A stretch of 64,000 bases of DNA from Cristatella mucedo. Lineage: Eukaryota > Bryozoa > Phylactolaemata > Cristatellidae. The position numbers were made by a program, and so were the translations under genes. The first letter of the stretch is position 1; each line of letters opens with the position of its first letter. Of the stretch, positions 35,031-45,615 are shown piece by piece. The stretch covers positions 2,171,001 through 2,235,000 of the forward strand of contig WPIO01000034.1 of assembly GCA_009760855.2 (NCBI GenBank), written 5' to 3'. The notes beneath the pieces are model-generated. The model made no database searches. It worked only from the letters and a program-made list of their open reading frames with translations, and was not told where the DNA came from.

Positions 35031-35060
35031 TTCACTGCTATAGACGGGAGCAGTGGCGTA

Positions 35061-35407
35061 GCAGTCAGAGTGAAGTAGCTTAATGAGGCAGTTGCGTCAT
35101 TGACGGCGGACAAACCCATCTGCCGAATTGGGCACTTGTCCTACTATGCATGCATGAAGACCAGCTTGGTACTGAGGCACAAAGCCATGCGGACCTCGTG
35201 AATCAAAGTAAGATTGTTTTTCTGCCTACACTAATCGATTGGAAGCTATCGCAGCTCATTTAGCAAAGGAGATACGGGACTACAAATATTGCACTTGGGA
35301 CCGATGCTAATGGTGACATGCTTGCAACAGCAACTGGCGAGGCGTAGGTTCAAGCTCTGATCTATGTCTGAACAAGCACGATCTCTTTCTACGCTCGATG
35401 CCTGGGT
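35061..35407. other. Intergenic sequence
   Basis: CAGTGGCGTAGCAGTCAGAG at 35050 resembles an hAT transposon start, but no matching end or target duplication was found. Nothing else is seen. Confidence 0.35.
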
Positions 35408-35590
35408 GAGCAGTGATGGCACAATAGGTAAGGCGGTTGCTTTCATGACCTCGGTCCCGAGGTCGTGGGTTCGATTCCTGCGGTGGGCGATCCTTTATCG
35501 CCACTGCATGCGGTAGTGATAGCCGTCAAGGCTCTTCTGTCACTATAAAAAAGAGGCTGCTTAAACAGCTAGGATTTATTTATTTACCTA
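35408..35590 (+). mobile_element. SINE-A copy
   Basis: A box TGGCACAATAGGTAAGG, B-box region GTGGGTTCGATTCCTGC, the body GTAGTGATAGCCGTCAAGGC, and 3' end AAAGAGGCTGCTTAAACAGC with a TTTATTTATTTA tail. It is nearly complete. Confidence 0.88.
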
Positions 35591-36842
35591 GAAGAGGGTT
35601 TTTAGGCGAGCGAGCTCGACTTCAAATTCCTCCCCAAGCCTATCGTGAGTAGACTTGCCTTCGCAGCTTCTTGTAGGCGTAAAATAGTAACCGTGAGAGC
35701 TGGGTAGCACTCGACACCCCGGGGGCTGCCAGACTAAGGAGCTATCACTTATTCTAAGCGCATACGAAGATTGGCAACGGCGTTTTTTCTAAGCTACCGC
35801 CCCGGCTGGTTCGGTCTCGGTCGGGGCGCCGAGGATGACATTGACCATCGTCAAAGCCAAAGCAACAACAGCGACAACAACAACAATCTGACAGAGCATG
35901 CAGTATCCATGTGGCCATGCGTTTGGCTCGTTTTGATCACGATATTGCTGCGCACTTTTTAATTTTGAAGATGATACCTACTTGGGGTAGTTTTTCTAAG
36001 CGGTGATTGCTCTACTTACTACGGTTGGCAGAGCGATCTCCGGGAACCAGAAAGCGATGCAATGGTTCGCTGGGCTACGGAAGGCGCTTGCTGGTTAATT
36101 AAAGTTGCTTTTGAATAGCGAATTTTCATGCTGTAGTATGGTTCATAAATCAGACAGCCAGCCGATGAACAACGCCAACGGTTTATTTCTCAAGGCACGG
36201 AGCCGCAAGACGCACGACTGCCTTCGAATCCTTCTCACGCTCTAGTCCCCTCTCCTCGACCCCGGCTGTCCCTTGGCCGACCCCGATGGTGAATCCACCA
36301 TCTGTTCACCAGGGGTTATCGGCCTGTGTCAACGACTCATGAAAAGCTGACCACAGCTGTGCACAGGCCCCTCTCGGGGATGCTCCCACCAGCTGTTGAG
36401 AACAGGAGCGGTACCAGCACGCATGCAATCGAACTACACATGCATCGAAGTTTTCTTTATTAGTGAGGCTCGGCTGATGGATGCCTCCAAAGTCATGCGA
36501 ATATCGTACAGTACATCTCTCATAGGAATGGCCAAACAAAAACGATGGATTACATTTGATTGGTTGAATCTGCTACTCAGAAATGCCGGGTTTGAAAGTC
36601 AGACACGGACGTTGACTGCGAGAGCATCGACGGCACATCGCCACTTAAACTTGGCGTAAAGTAATGACAGATGACTCGGTTTATTCGACAGCTTGAGCGG
36701 AGTTCTCGAGACGAAACGAACGGTCCGCGTCCCGAATTGCCCACTACCTGCCGGAGCGCACACCCAGCCCCGTCGATAAATCTATCGACCGGCTGCGCAG
36801 CTTGCTCGCACACCGCATCGCTCGACGAGCGCAGAGCGAGCG
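35591..36842. other. Intergenic, no supported gene
   Basis: A CAA-rich patch lies near 35860-35890. The ORFs at 36306-37036 run into the minisatellite and have no family signal. Confidence 0.4.
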
Positions 36843-37012
36843 CATGCTGCTTGCCGACACGCGCACATGCTGCTTGTCGACACGCGCACATGCTGCTTGC
36901 CGACACGCGCGCATGCTGCTTGCCGACACGCGCACATGCTGCTTGCCGACACGCGCGCATGCTGCTTGCCGACACGCGCACATGCTGCTTGCCGACACGC
37001 GCACATGCCGCT
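36843..37012. repeat. 23-bp GC-rich minisatellite, about seven copies
   Basis: Unit CATGCTGCTTGCCGACACGC plus GCA/GCG, starting at 36843, 36866, 36889, 36912, 36935, 36958 and 36981, with a partial eighth. Copies differ mainly by one A/G site and one C/T. The period is not a multiple of three, yet most frames stay open, which explains the nested repeat ORFs on both strands. Confidence 0.95.
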
Positions 37013-38339
37013 CGCATGCTATATAACGATCAATGAGCGGGCCAAGCTGCCACACCGCTCAGCGCACATGCTGCTCTGATGTCATGCTGCACGTGCTACA
37101 ATGATCGAGGAGCGGCACGTGCACTCGGCCGTCGATCAATGCCGGAGTAGAGAGCTGCTCAGTCAGTGCGATGTCAGTCCGATGCTGAAGCCTGCTGTGC
37201 TGGGCTGTGCTCAGGATATCGGTAAAGAATAGCGTCACCTAGGTAGATGCTGTGCTGGGACTTGTGCTCCGCAGGCGGATACTGTCGGCTTACGGAATAC
37301 TGAAGATGATAATTGGACAGTATTCGTCTGGAATAGAATCTGCCGCTGGGCGTAGGAAGTAAATGGTCACGTGCTTTCCAGATAACATTCTTCGGAGGGC
37401 CACTTCGGTATGTTGAAAGTAGCCTATTATTATTGCACTTTCGCGCTTTCAAAGCTGTCGCAGAGAGCCGCTCCCGACGCCGGAAGCTCTCCGTGCTAGG
37501 CCGGCGGCGGAGGCTGTCTCTCTGTGAATGCAGCACTTCCGTTTCGGATAGACACCCCAGCGATTATGATTTCGCAATTATTTGATGGTTTTACTGTTCA
37601 GATTCGATTCGACGATTCGATAACGTTGTGCCCAACGGCTTTCGTCTAGCAGAAGGAGAAATCGATTTTTTAAATAAACAACTCTAATTCACCAATATTT
37701 TCATTTACTCGGTGATTTATGATATAGTTTTAGTGGCATTTTATCGAATTCTGGAGGTAACCGTTGGCTGCTGAAAGTTCGCTATTTCAGGTAAACTATC
37801 TCTAACTAAAAAGTGCACGAACGAGTGCACAGTGTTTCCGCTCTCTCAACCTATTGCAAGTTCTCTCTATTTCCGTCGTAGCTTGATGCACAGGCAGGCA
37901 TAAAGCAGCGGGAATCGAAGTTGGTGAACACTTCAGTGGTGTGTGTGGCAATTGTCCGCTGTAGCAAAAGTTTTTTAGCGGGCGCCGTGGGCCAAACCAG
38001 TGCAGAGACTTCCAGTACAGGTCGATGCATGCTTTCCTAGATGGATAGTGTCTGCTTACCACTACAGACCCTGTACGGACTCCGCTCAATCTGAGACGCC
38101 GCAATGTGTGTCTCATCGCGTGAGCGCTTGACTCAGTAGTGGTGTACTTTCAGCCTATATTTATTCAGGACTTCGTTTTAGTTAGTTACCTTATTCCCAT
38201 GACCAGTGGAAACTCTAAAAATATGCGAATATAAATTAACTTTATCAGGAGTCACGCTTATGTCATTATGGCCGCAGAGGTAGTATTGCTGCACGGCGGT
38301 CTAATTCATCACGTCGCCACTGTCGGCTTCTCGTCTTTA
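37013..38339. other. Intergenic, no supported gene
   Basis: Minus ORFs of 120 aa (37174-37536) and 104 aa (37802-38116) lack motifs and splice context. Confidence 0.4.
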
Positions 38340-38610
38340 GGTAAGTTCGGCACCACTGTTCTGACTCAAATCGTTTAGCCACAGCTCGCACGAACATCCA
38401 AAACCGTTGGAGACCGCGCCTTCAGTTCGTATACATCAAAAGCACGGAGCATGTATCTGCTTACTTGCTCGTTCCTGCTGCTTGGTGTGCCTGCTGCTGG
38501 CGGATGTTACCACCAAATTTTGTTAATACTTTATATGCAGCATCTGTAAAGATCCAAGAGAGAGATTCGATAGTCTGATGGCGCTATACAAACGTATTAC
38601 TGTTATTATT
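38340..38610 (+). mobile_element. LINE-A 3' fragment
   Basis: The decayed C-terminal block (VGDRAFSSYTSKAR-like) is followed by AAAGATCCAAGAGAGAGATT and GGCGCTATACAAACG with an ATT-type tail. Confidence 0.65.
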
Positions 38611-38689
38611 ATTGTTGTCATTATGACAGTAGACGTTATGGACGTTGGTGCTAATTGGTTCGCGGCTACATCTCTACAATTCCTCGCAA

Positions 38690-39172
38690 GTACCGGTACG
38701 CGGAGTAACGGCTCTCGCCTGTAACTTCGGCCTCAGCGGCAAAGCGGAAGCCGAAGCGTGGCGTCCGGTTCGCAACCGCTGCCCGCTTTTGTGGTGGAGG
38801 TGCGTTTGCGTGCGCAAAGTCCTCGCCGGGCGTGCTACCGACCCCACGTTCCGTGCTTCCGAGCCGAGTTCTCGTGCGGATTTCGCGAACGTCTCGGTCT
38901 GGTACCACTGGTGCGCGCGCGCGCGTCTAGCGCGCGCGCAGCCAGCCGCAGCGCGAGCACGCTGCCGCTGAATCGAGTGCCGCGAACTGCCCCGCTTTCC
39001 CCACGCGGCTTCGCTCGGCGTCGTCGCCGCGGTCCGAGCTCCCATCCTGCGTCTCGCCGTTTCAGTCTCCGCGCTGCCGGCCGCAGTCGCGAGGTTAGCC
39101 GCTCGGCCGTCCCGGCAGAAAAACATTCTGAGCGCGCCGCCTTGGCTGCGCCGCCGCGCCGCCAGCGAAATC
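38690..39172 (+). promoter_or_regulatory. CpG-rich promoter/5' UTR of the aprataxin gene
   Basis: It is very dense in CG, including alternating GCGCGCGCGC runs at 38911-38940, and ends directly at the aprataxin start codon. The long ORFs on both strands (38674-39570) are shadows of this composition. No TATA box is seen. Confidence 0.5.
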
Positions 39173-39814
39173 ATGTCGAAAAGGGCGCGCGCTGCGATCG
39201 CGCCCGCCGCCGACGGCGAGCCCGCGCCGAAGAAGAAGACGGCTGCGGCGAAGGCGAGCGGAGGCGGGCACTGGAAAGACGTGCTGACCGCGGCGATGAG
39301 CGACCCGGCGCTCCTCGTGCAAGAGGACAGTCTCTGTGCTGTCATCAGAGACAAGTACCCAAAGGCTCGTTGCCACTTGCTCGTCCTGCCCAAGGAGAAC
39401 ATTCGCAATCTGAAAGAGCTCACGAGAGACCACGTGGACCTCTTGCTGCACTTGTACGCCGCCGGCCGAGACGCGGTGAGCAAGTTGGGTGGCGGCGGCG
39501 GTGCGGGGCCCGTCCGCTACGGCTACCATGCCGTGCCCAGCCTCAGCCGGCTGCATTTGCATGCCATTAGCCAGGACTTCGATTCCGACTGTCTAAAGAC
39601 GAAGAAGCACTGGAACTCATTTACGACAGACTACTTCGTGCCGCAAGAGAAAGTCGTCGCCATGCTCAAGGAAACCGGTCGAGTTCAGCTGGAGCCTGCC
39701 CAGTTTGAATCGCTGCTGAAGGTGCAGCCTCTTCGGTGTCACGTCTGTAAAGAGACTCTGAAGACCATACCTGCCCTGAAGGCCCACATCAAGGGGTGCG
39801 TGAAGAAATTGTAA
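39173..39814 (+). CDS. APTX: Aprataxin-like DNA deadenylase, single exon, FHA-less
   Basis: Aprataxin removes 5'-AMP from DNA ends left by aborted ligation. The 213-aa product has a basic, nuclear-signal-like N-terminus (KRAR at 3-6, PKKK at 19-22) and a HIT domain from about 33. DKYPKARCHLLVLPKENI (60-77) is typical of the family. HLHAISQDF follows with the HIT histidines at 128 and 130, His128 being the likely nucleophile. Next is KTKKHWNSF (142-150), then a zinc finger with Cys189, Cys192, His205 and Cys209, so CCHC rather than the CCHH of human aprataxin. Position 126 is Arg where human has His; fly aprataxin also has RLHLH. The FHA domain of vertebrate aprataxin is absent, as in flies. 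The start has A at -3 and is the first Met of the domain-linked frame. The stop is TAA. No AATAAA is close by. Confidence 0.95.
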   Translation: MSKRARAAIAPAADGEPAPKKKTAAAKASGGGHWKDVLTAAMSDPALLVQEDSLCAVIRDKYPKARCHLLVLPKENIRNLKELTRDHVDLLLHLYAAGRDAVSKLGGGGGAGPVRYGYHAVPSLSRLHLHAISQDFDSDCLKTKKHWNSFTTDYFVPQEKVVAMLKETGRVQLEPAQFESLLKVQPLRCHVCKETLKTIPALKAHIKGCVKKL

Positions 39815-40121
39815 GCCGTCGTTGCTTGTCGTCGCCCGTATATTTTGGAGTCGAATAGACGAGCACTGAGCTCTGCTTATGCGCGTTGGGCGTTTCTCCT
39901 CTCTGTCAGCTAAAGGCTGGCAGTCACCGCCGATAAGCCGCCAGCTGAAATGAGCCTGCCGGTAACGAGACGGTGCCTGTCACTAGCTTCTAGCTGATAG
40001 GCTTACGTGCAGTTACTACGTGCAGCCACGCTTGTCAGCTTTGCTTTGTGCTTTGTGGCTTGATCCTAGGGTCAATTCGAGAATACACAGCAGCACCCTC
40101 AGCTGAACTGGAATGTCCGTG
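39815..40121. other. 3' flank of the aprataxin gene
   Basis: It holds the 3' UTR and spacer. A short inverted theme (TCAGCTAAAGGCTGGCAG, AGCCGCCAGCTGAAATGAG) lies near 39908-39955. No canonical polyadenylation signal was seen. Confidence 0.4.
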
Positions 40122-40690
40122 TGTGTGTAATGTAATGTAATGTATCTCCGTCAGTAACTCCACAAAGTCACAAATACCATGTGGGTGTTACGCAGGAGAG
40201 TTTTGTATAGCGCACTCACAGCCTAAGCGGCTTTCGGTACGCATTCGGTAGCCAACAGACTTCGTCTCACGCAACAAAGAGAAAGTGGGAAGCACAGCAT
40301 AGTCAGGAGAGCAGTTGAGGTAGTGAGTAGCATGGAAGTAGCAGCTCCGGACCACTGATAAGGATGAGCCATAGTCGGCAGCAGGAGAGTAGCTGTCGTT
40401 TCGTAAGAATTTTGGAAGCGAGTTCCACAGTCTAGGACCTGCAGAGCTAAAGCTTCTGTCACCAACGGTCTCCAAGCGGATGAATGGAAAGCTAATTTAT
40501 TGTCCACACAGGACCTGAGGGCGCGAACAGGCTGAAACTGATGCAGCAGTTCAGCTAGGTACGAAGGAGCCAAGCCGTGGTGGGCCTTGTGGGTCAGAGT
40601 AAGAACTTTGCTCTGTATCCAGTGATCAACCGGCAACCATCCTAGCTCTTTCAGCAGAGGTGACACGTGCTCAAACCGCTGGGACTTGAG
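40122..40690 (-). mobile_element. LINE-B 3' part
   Basis: Minus frames read SPLLKELGWLPVDHWIQSKV and VGDRSFSSAGPRLWNSLPKF, the C-terminal blocks of a second CR1/L2-group family. The 3' end (GAGATACATTACATTACATT) is an ACATT-type tail, unlike LINE-A. Frame shifts separate the two blocks. Confidence 0.85.
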
Positions 40691-40698
40691 ACCGCTGG

Positions 40699-40701
<3 letters not shown>

Positions 40702-40742
<41 letters not shown>

Positions 40743-40912
40743 TGTGTATGTGTCTGTGTGTGTGTGTGTCTGTGTGTGCCTGTCTCTGTGTGTATCTGTG
40801 TGTGTGTGTGTGTGTGTGTGTCTGTGTGTGTGTGTGTCTCTGTGTGTGTGTCTGTGTATGTGTCTGTCTCTGTGTGTATCTGTGTCTGTGTGTGTGTGCG
40901 CGTGTGTCTTCT
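40702..40912. repeat. (GT)n with GTCT/GTAT variants
   Basis: A GT-rich tract with periodic TCTGTG and TATGTG variants. The Cys-Val ORFs are repeat translation. It directly abuts the truncated 5' side of the LINE-B copy. Confidence 0.95.
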
Positions 40913-41100
40913 TAATAGACCTTAAGCGTATCTTCTGCTTTGTAGCAGAAGCTGCCACGGTCCCTTTTGCAAGATCTTTCTATCAGTAACCTGGATATTT
41001 AGTGACCAACTTGGCTACCAAAAAGAGAAGCTTCATCAGCAGCTCTGCCAAAGCTAAGCTACAGTGGTCAAACCTAGAGAGAACTGGAGGGAGCCAGGCA

Positions 41101-41180
41101 GAGGGAGCTGGCAATATGTTTAGAGGCTAGAGGGAGCTGGCAATATGTTTAGAGGCTAGAGGGAGCTGGCAATATGTTTA
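41101..41180. repeat. 29-bp tandem repeat, about 2.8 copies
   Basis: The unit begins GAGGGAGCTGGCAATATGTT and continues TAGAGGCTA; copies start at 41101, 41130 and 41159 and are identical. Confidence 0.95.
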
Positions 41181-41884
41181 GCAATCCATTGTGGTATGTA
41201 GTTCGTAATTTGCCGAGAAAACAACTGCTATGAACTATATGGAGAGTGACTTCTGTATTAAAAGCTTCTCCATTAAATCCTGGATACCGACTGTACGTTT
41301 ATCTTAAACGAAGATAAGATATGATGATGCTAGGGTGATTTTGGTTCAACGCCTGCTAGTGGTGGATATACCAACTTTTCAAGACGGATTAACGTTACCT
41401 CTTTAGACCCATAGTTTAACCCATACGAGGTGGATGGGCCGTGCTAGGCTGCTTGCCACTGTTGGGTTGGTTTTTGTGAGAATCGCCGGCCTTCACAACT
41501 GCATCCATAAAAAACGTATGCGTCGCCAAATTAGCAGTAAATGTGACCATGCCATTGCGTTTAGCTTTTACAGTACCTTCTGTGACTGCATGGCAAATGA
41601 CTACTTAGCACTAAAATTTGAGTCTCCTATTCCCGTGACACTTAAATGAATCACATTATGGTACTCTTCTCATTTTCAGGATAGCCGTAAAGTATTTTTA
41701 AATCAGTTGCTGGGATTAGTCGTAACAAAATGCGTATCTAAAGTCTGACGAGACCATTTTTGAAAGAACTGGCAATAAAACGAAAGCCGTGTAATTTTTT
41801 AGCACTGGTTTTTCCACAACATTGTTAGCATTACCTGAAAAATGGGAGGTGAGTTAATTAGCACGAGACAGTGAGGGAGTAAAT
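41181..41884. other. Intergenic, no gene seen
   Basis: The 71-aa plus ORF (41434-41649) has no motif. No recognised repeat. Confidence 0.4.
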
Positions 41885-42011
41885 TCACTGTGATGTGATG
41901 TATCTCCGTCTATAACTCCACAAAGAGTAAGTGGGTGTTACGCAGGAGAGTTCTCTATAGCACACACAGCCTACGCGGCTTTCGGTATGCATACGTTAGC
42001 CAACAGACTTC

Positions 42012-42100
42012 ACCTCCCTTCGCAGCAAATGTAAAGTGCCTAAAAAGAGATCGATTTATCTGAGGGCGATGTAACAAATGTATTATTATCATTATCCCTC
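42012..42100 (+). mobile_element. LINE-A 3' end nested in LINE-B
   Basis: CTTCGCAGCAAATGTAAAGT, GCCTAAAAAGAGATCGATTT and TATTATTATC interrupt LINE-B sequence that is continuous in the copy at 40250-40280. Confidence 0.8.
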
Positions 42101-42689
42101 GAAACAACGAGAAAGTGAAAAGCACAGCCGAGTCAGAAGGGCAGTTGAGGTAGTGAGTAGCGTGACAGTAGCAGCTCAGGACGGCTTGAAAGAATGCGGC
42201 ACAGTCGGCAGCAGGAGAGTAGATGTCGTGTGAGAATTGTGGAAGGGAGTTCCACAATCTAGAAGCTTCGGAGCATAATGTTCTGTCGGCGACAGTCTTG
42301 AAGCATAGTAATGGAGCTGCTTTCGTATTGTCCATAGATGACCCGAGGGTACGAGGAGGTAGAAACTGGTGCATCAGTTCAGCATGGTATAAAGGAGCCA
42401 AGCCGTGGCAGGCCTCGTGTGTCAGCCGCCTAGTAAAGTTATTCTGTATCCGTTGATCAGCCGAAAGCCATCGAAGCTCTGTCAGCAAAGGAGGCACGTG
42501 GCTGAACCTCCGGGATTTGTTAACTAGCCTTGCATCCATATTCATCACCAGCTGAAGTGGCCAGGTCGTTCTTTCGGTAATCCTGTCAAAATCGAATTGC
42601 AGTAATCTAGCCAAGACAACAAGAGAGATTTAAATTTTGCGAGCCACCGAGGTTGACAGTCCTTATCCTCGGTTTGTCTCAGGGGTTTT

Positions 42690-42805
42690 ACTTTGATGGC
42701 CGAAATCTTGGGCTCGAGTCCTGTGGCCTACAATATTTGAAGCGCCTGGATAGAGAATAATTTCTCTTAGGGTGCTATACAAATGAATTGTATTATTATT
42801 ATGTT
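42690..42805 (+). mobile_element. SINE-B nested in LINE-B
   Basis: The head has TTGGGCTCGAGTCCTGTGGC (B box). The tail, GAAGCGCCTGGATAGAGAAT and GGGTGCTATACAAATG with TATTATTATTATG, is LINE-A-like. LINE-B sequence continues on both sides. Confidence 0.75.
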
Positions 42806-43465
42806 AATCTTGGATAGGGAGATGACGTGTAGGCTAGCTGTGGAGGCATCTTCCTAACTAAACTTTCAAATATTGGGCTGTTGTCAGAGACGACGCTTAA
42901 ATTCTGCACACTGTGACAGTCGCAGAATAGCATCACCTATTAGAAAAGCAAAGTCTCCTAATCCAGCCACACGCCTGAGGTGTCGCACGAGTAGCAGCTC
43001 CGTTTTATCGTCGACAAGTTTAATGAAAATACCCAACGTCCATGATCGAATGTGTAAGGCAAGCATTCAGTTTATCATTCGCTGCAGGAGATTCCATCAG
43101 TTTAAACAAATACAGCTAAGTATCGTCAGCATAAAAGTGACAGCCGATTCCATGGGCTGCAATGACTTTTTCCAGAAGTTTAGTATAAATAGAGAGCAGC
43201 AAAGGTCCGAGGATGAATTCTTGTGGGACTCCCCACAGGTGGCTGGTCTGATGGATGGGACTTGACCTTCGTACGACACAAATGGGATACTATCGGACAA
43301 GTACGATTTGAACCACGCCAGTCTGCCAAACCAATCATTGTTCTCAGTTGTTCAAGTAGGATATCGCGATCAATAATGTTGACATCAGCTGATAGATCCA
43401 GCAGCGCTAGGGCAGTGACATTCCCGTCATCATTTCGAGAGAATCCAGATCTCGTTTAAAGTACT

Positions 43466-44922
43466 TGGCTCACCTAGCCAAGTTTCGTGAATTTCAACCA
43501 GGTGCCATATATTTAGAGCGAGCGAACTCCGCTTTATAGGCACACTTTTCTGTCTTTTCCTCTTCCTCTAGCATTGGAAGAGTGCTACTAGTGGCCATTT
43601 TGGCTATGCAAGACAAACAAACTCGCAAACAGCTTACATCCTTTCCTAAGCTAGGCTGTTATATTTTTTCATCCTGCCGAGTATAGCCCGCATAATGTCC
43701 ATGGGTCCATCGACTCCAATAATAGCTTTTACTGCATTCAAAACTAAGCTCGTCTCCTCTGCGTTGCACCAGAGGTAAAGTTGTTGTTTACCTATTGGGC
43801 ATCCTACGCAGTTGCACGTTTTAGGTTCGCCATTAACATCTTCACAGTGTACAAAGCGTTGGATATCTGGAGACTCAAGACGTGTCGTTCGGAAATGCAT
43901 TTATATTCGATCTGGCTCTCGCGTCCGAGAACACAGGAGTTTCTAGACACGGCCACGCCGTGACAGAATTAAATGAAATGACCCCTTGAGAACTAGGTGA
44001 CAGAAACTGTGTTCCCTATGCTAGAGATCGTGGCAAAGTAGTTTGCAGCATCCTGACTGTATTTTTTAAAAGAGTACAACTCATTAAAATCTTAAAACCA
44101 TGCCACACATCACTGGCGATCATGAAATACTATTAGAGCTTGCCAATTAAGGCCTGGCTAACGAGTCTTATAATGCGTTGCAATGCTAGATTATAGAAAC
44201 TCAATAGAAGAGCTTGTTATCGATTAATGGGAAATATATTAGAGAAATCAGCCCAAACGCACGCGATTATTTAAAACTGCAAAACTTGATTGACTTTATT
44301 GACTTTATGTAAGTCGGATATTACAAGCCCTTATCTCTGTCATGCTAATATCATCCTAATTTGGAGGAGAAGATCTATGCGTACTTTTTCATGTTCCTCA
44401 GTTAAATTTGAACTTTAATTTTTGCTCAATCTGTATTTAGCAAGAAATGAACTGTGGATGAATGAAAGCGAAAGCTGTGCCGTTTGGATGTTTGATTTTT
44501 GCTTTGATTTAGGTCAAAATTTAGTTAATACTTTTTAAATCTAACCTGGGGCTTATATCAACATCGAATTTGTGTTATAGGTTCGCTGTCTCAGTTCTTT
44601 AGTTTGGCATAACTGGCATCACTCTACCATCAGTCTATAAAGGTTTACCCCTAATCTTGGTTTGGGATTCTAAAAAGCCCTGCCACTAAATTGATTGTAG
44701 CATGTTTTCTCCACAGCCCAGTCACCCTACCTTTGGCTTTGCGAAACCACCAACTTTGGGGCCTGCTGAAAACTGCTTGCCACCGCCTGCATCGACTAGT
44801 CAGTGCGGCACTTATAGTGTTTAATACAAGGCTGTTGTATCCCGTTCGAGCCGAGAAGTATTCTTGGCGAAAAGTGATTATGGCAGGATCAATAAGACTC
44901 TCTGCTCTCGGTCAGAATCTGT
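43466..44922. other. Intergenic, AT-rich, no gene seen
   Basis: The short ORFs at 43646-43963 and 44691-44957 show no motif. No recognised repeat. Confidence 0.4.
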
Positions 44923-45615
44923 TGTGTGCGCCTGATGCATGCTGCTGTTGTAATTAGCTCAGCGCCCCGATACCAATGTACTCCTCGTTTGTGGCCATTA
45001 GTTAAGCCATTGACGCAACGCGGCGTCAGGCCACTAATGTATGTTGTATTTCTTGATGTCTGTGATTCGTCGAGTTCTCGTATATTTACACGCTGAGAGA
45101 AACAAAGAGGGAGTCTCGTTTAATCCACACGTCCGCACTGTGTCTCCTGCGAGTGGCTGTCACGTATCCTGCACCCCATCCATGCCGGTCGGAGCTCATT
45201 AATGCTAAATGAATATCCTGCCAGAGCCCGAACGACAAACTGCTGGACAAGGCACTGCCAGAGCAGGCAGAAGTTGGGAACGCGGGAGCCAATGGCTACA
45301 CGACATTCCCGTCTTTAGGGCCGCCCCAGCCCAGCCAGGCTAGTGGACTATGAGTTATACTTTCTATGGGGGGGGGGGATGTAGGGATGTGGCGTGCTCC
45401 TGATGCATTCTGCTGTCGTAATTTGCCCAGCGCCCTGACACTAATGTATTCCTCACCTACGGGCAGTAGTTGAGCCATTGACACAGCACAGCGCAGCGCC
45501 AGGCCACTAATGTATGCTATATTTATTTACGTCTGCTGCGACTCATCGTGCTCTCATATGTGTACGCACTGAGAGAAATAAAGAGTCTCGTTCATCGCTC
45601 ACGTTCTCGTGGTCT
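44923..45615 (+). mobile_element. TRIM-like element (two LTRs, no coding sequence)
   Basis: Two diverged direct repeats, about 44923-45150 and 45388-45615, both start with TG and share CCTGATGCAT, AGCGCCC, CAGGCCACTAATGTATG and CTGAGAGAAA.AAAGAG...GTCTCGTT. A purine tract (GGGGGGGGGGATGTAGGGA) sits directly before the second repeat, where a polypurine tract belongs. The inside is only about 240 bp with no ORF. The primer-binding site and the outer limits are not clear. Confidence 0.6.

Larger units (their letters stand above)
32549..35060 (-). mobile_element. LINE-A copy 2, longest copy, split by a nested LINE-A
   Basis: Minus orientation, with its (AAT)n tail at 32549-32565. From right to left it holds the pre-RT linker (about 35030-34788), RT fingers (34775-34380), a nested plus-strand LINE-A (34021-34379), RT palm to C-terminus (34020-32776) and the 3' UTR. 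The part shared with copy 1 is nearly identical in sequence. No endonuclease domain is visible at its right end. Confidence 0.92.
41885..43465 (-). mobile_element. LINE-B copy with two nested inserts
   Basis: Minus orientation. The 3' end is at about 41885. C-terminal blocks SHVPPLLTELRWLSADQRIQ and TLCSEASRLWNSLPQF lie at 42250-42520. The RT block KLVDDKTELLLV with GLGDFAFLIGDAI lies at about 42900-43020. A motif A remnant (ALALLDLSADVNIID) is near 43375-43420. A LINE-A end (42012-42100) and a SINE-B (42690-42805) interrupt it. Confidence 0.82.

Noticed and set aside
35050-35290. Second hAT MITE starting CAGTGGCGTAGC
   Set aside because: No inverted partner end and no 8-bp flank duplication could be found.
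36843-37012. CRISPR-like array
   Set aside because: Units are contiguous without unique spacers, and the genome is eukaryotic.
36577-37079. Cys/Arg/Ala repeat proteins on both strands
   Set aside because: They are translations of the 23-bp minisatellite in several frames; a period not divisible by three and openness on both strands argue against coding.
38674-39570. Long Arg/Ala/Ser-rich ORFs on both strands (about 270 aa each)
   Set aside because: They arise from the CpG-rich promoter block and the antisense or shifted frames of the aprataxin gene; only the 39173 frame carries conserved motifs.
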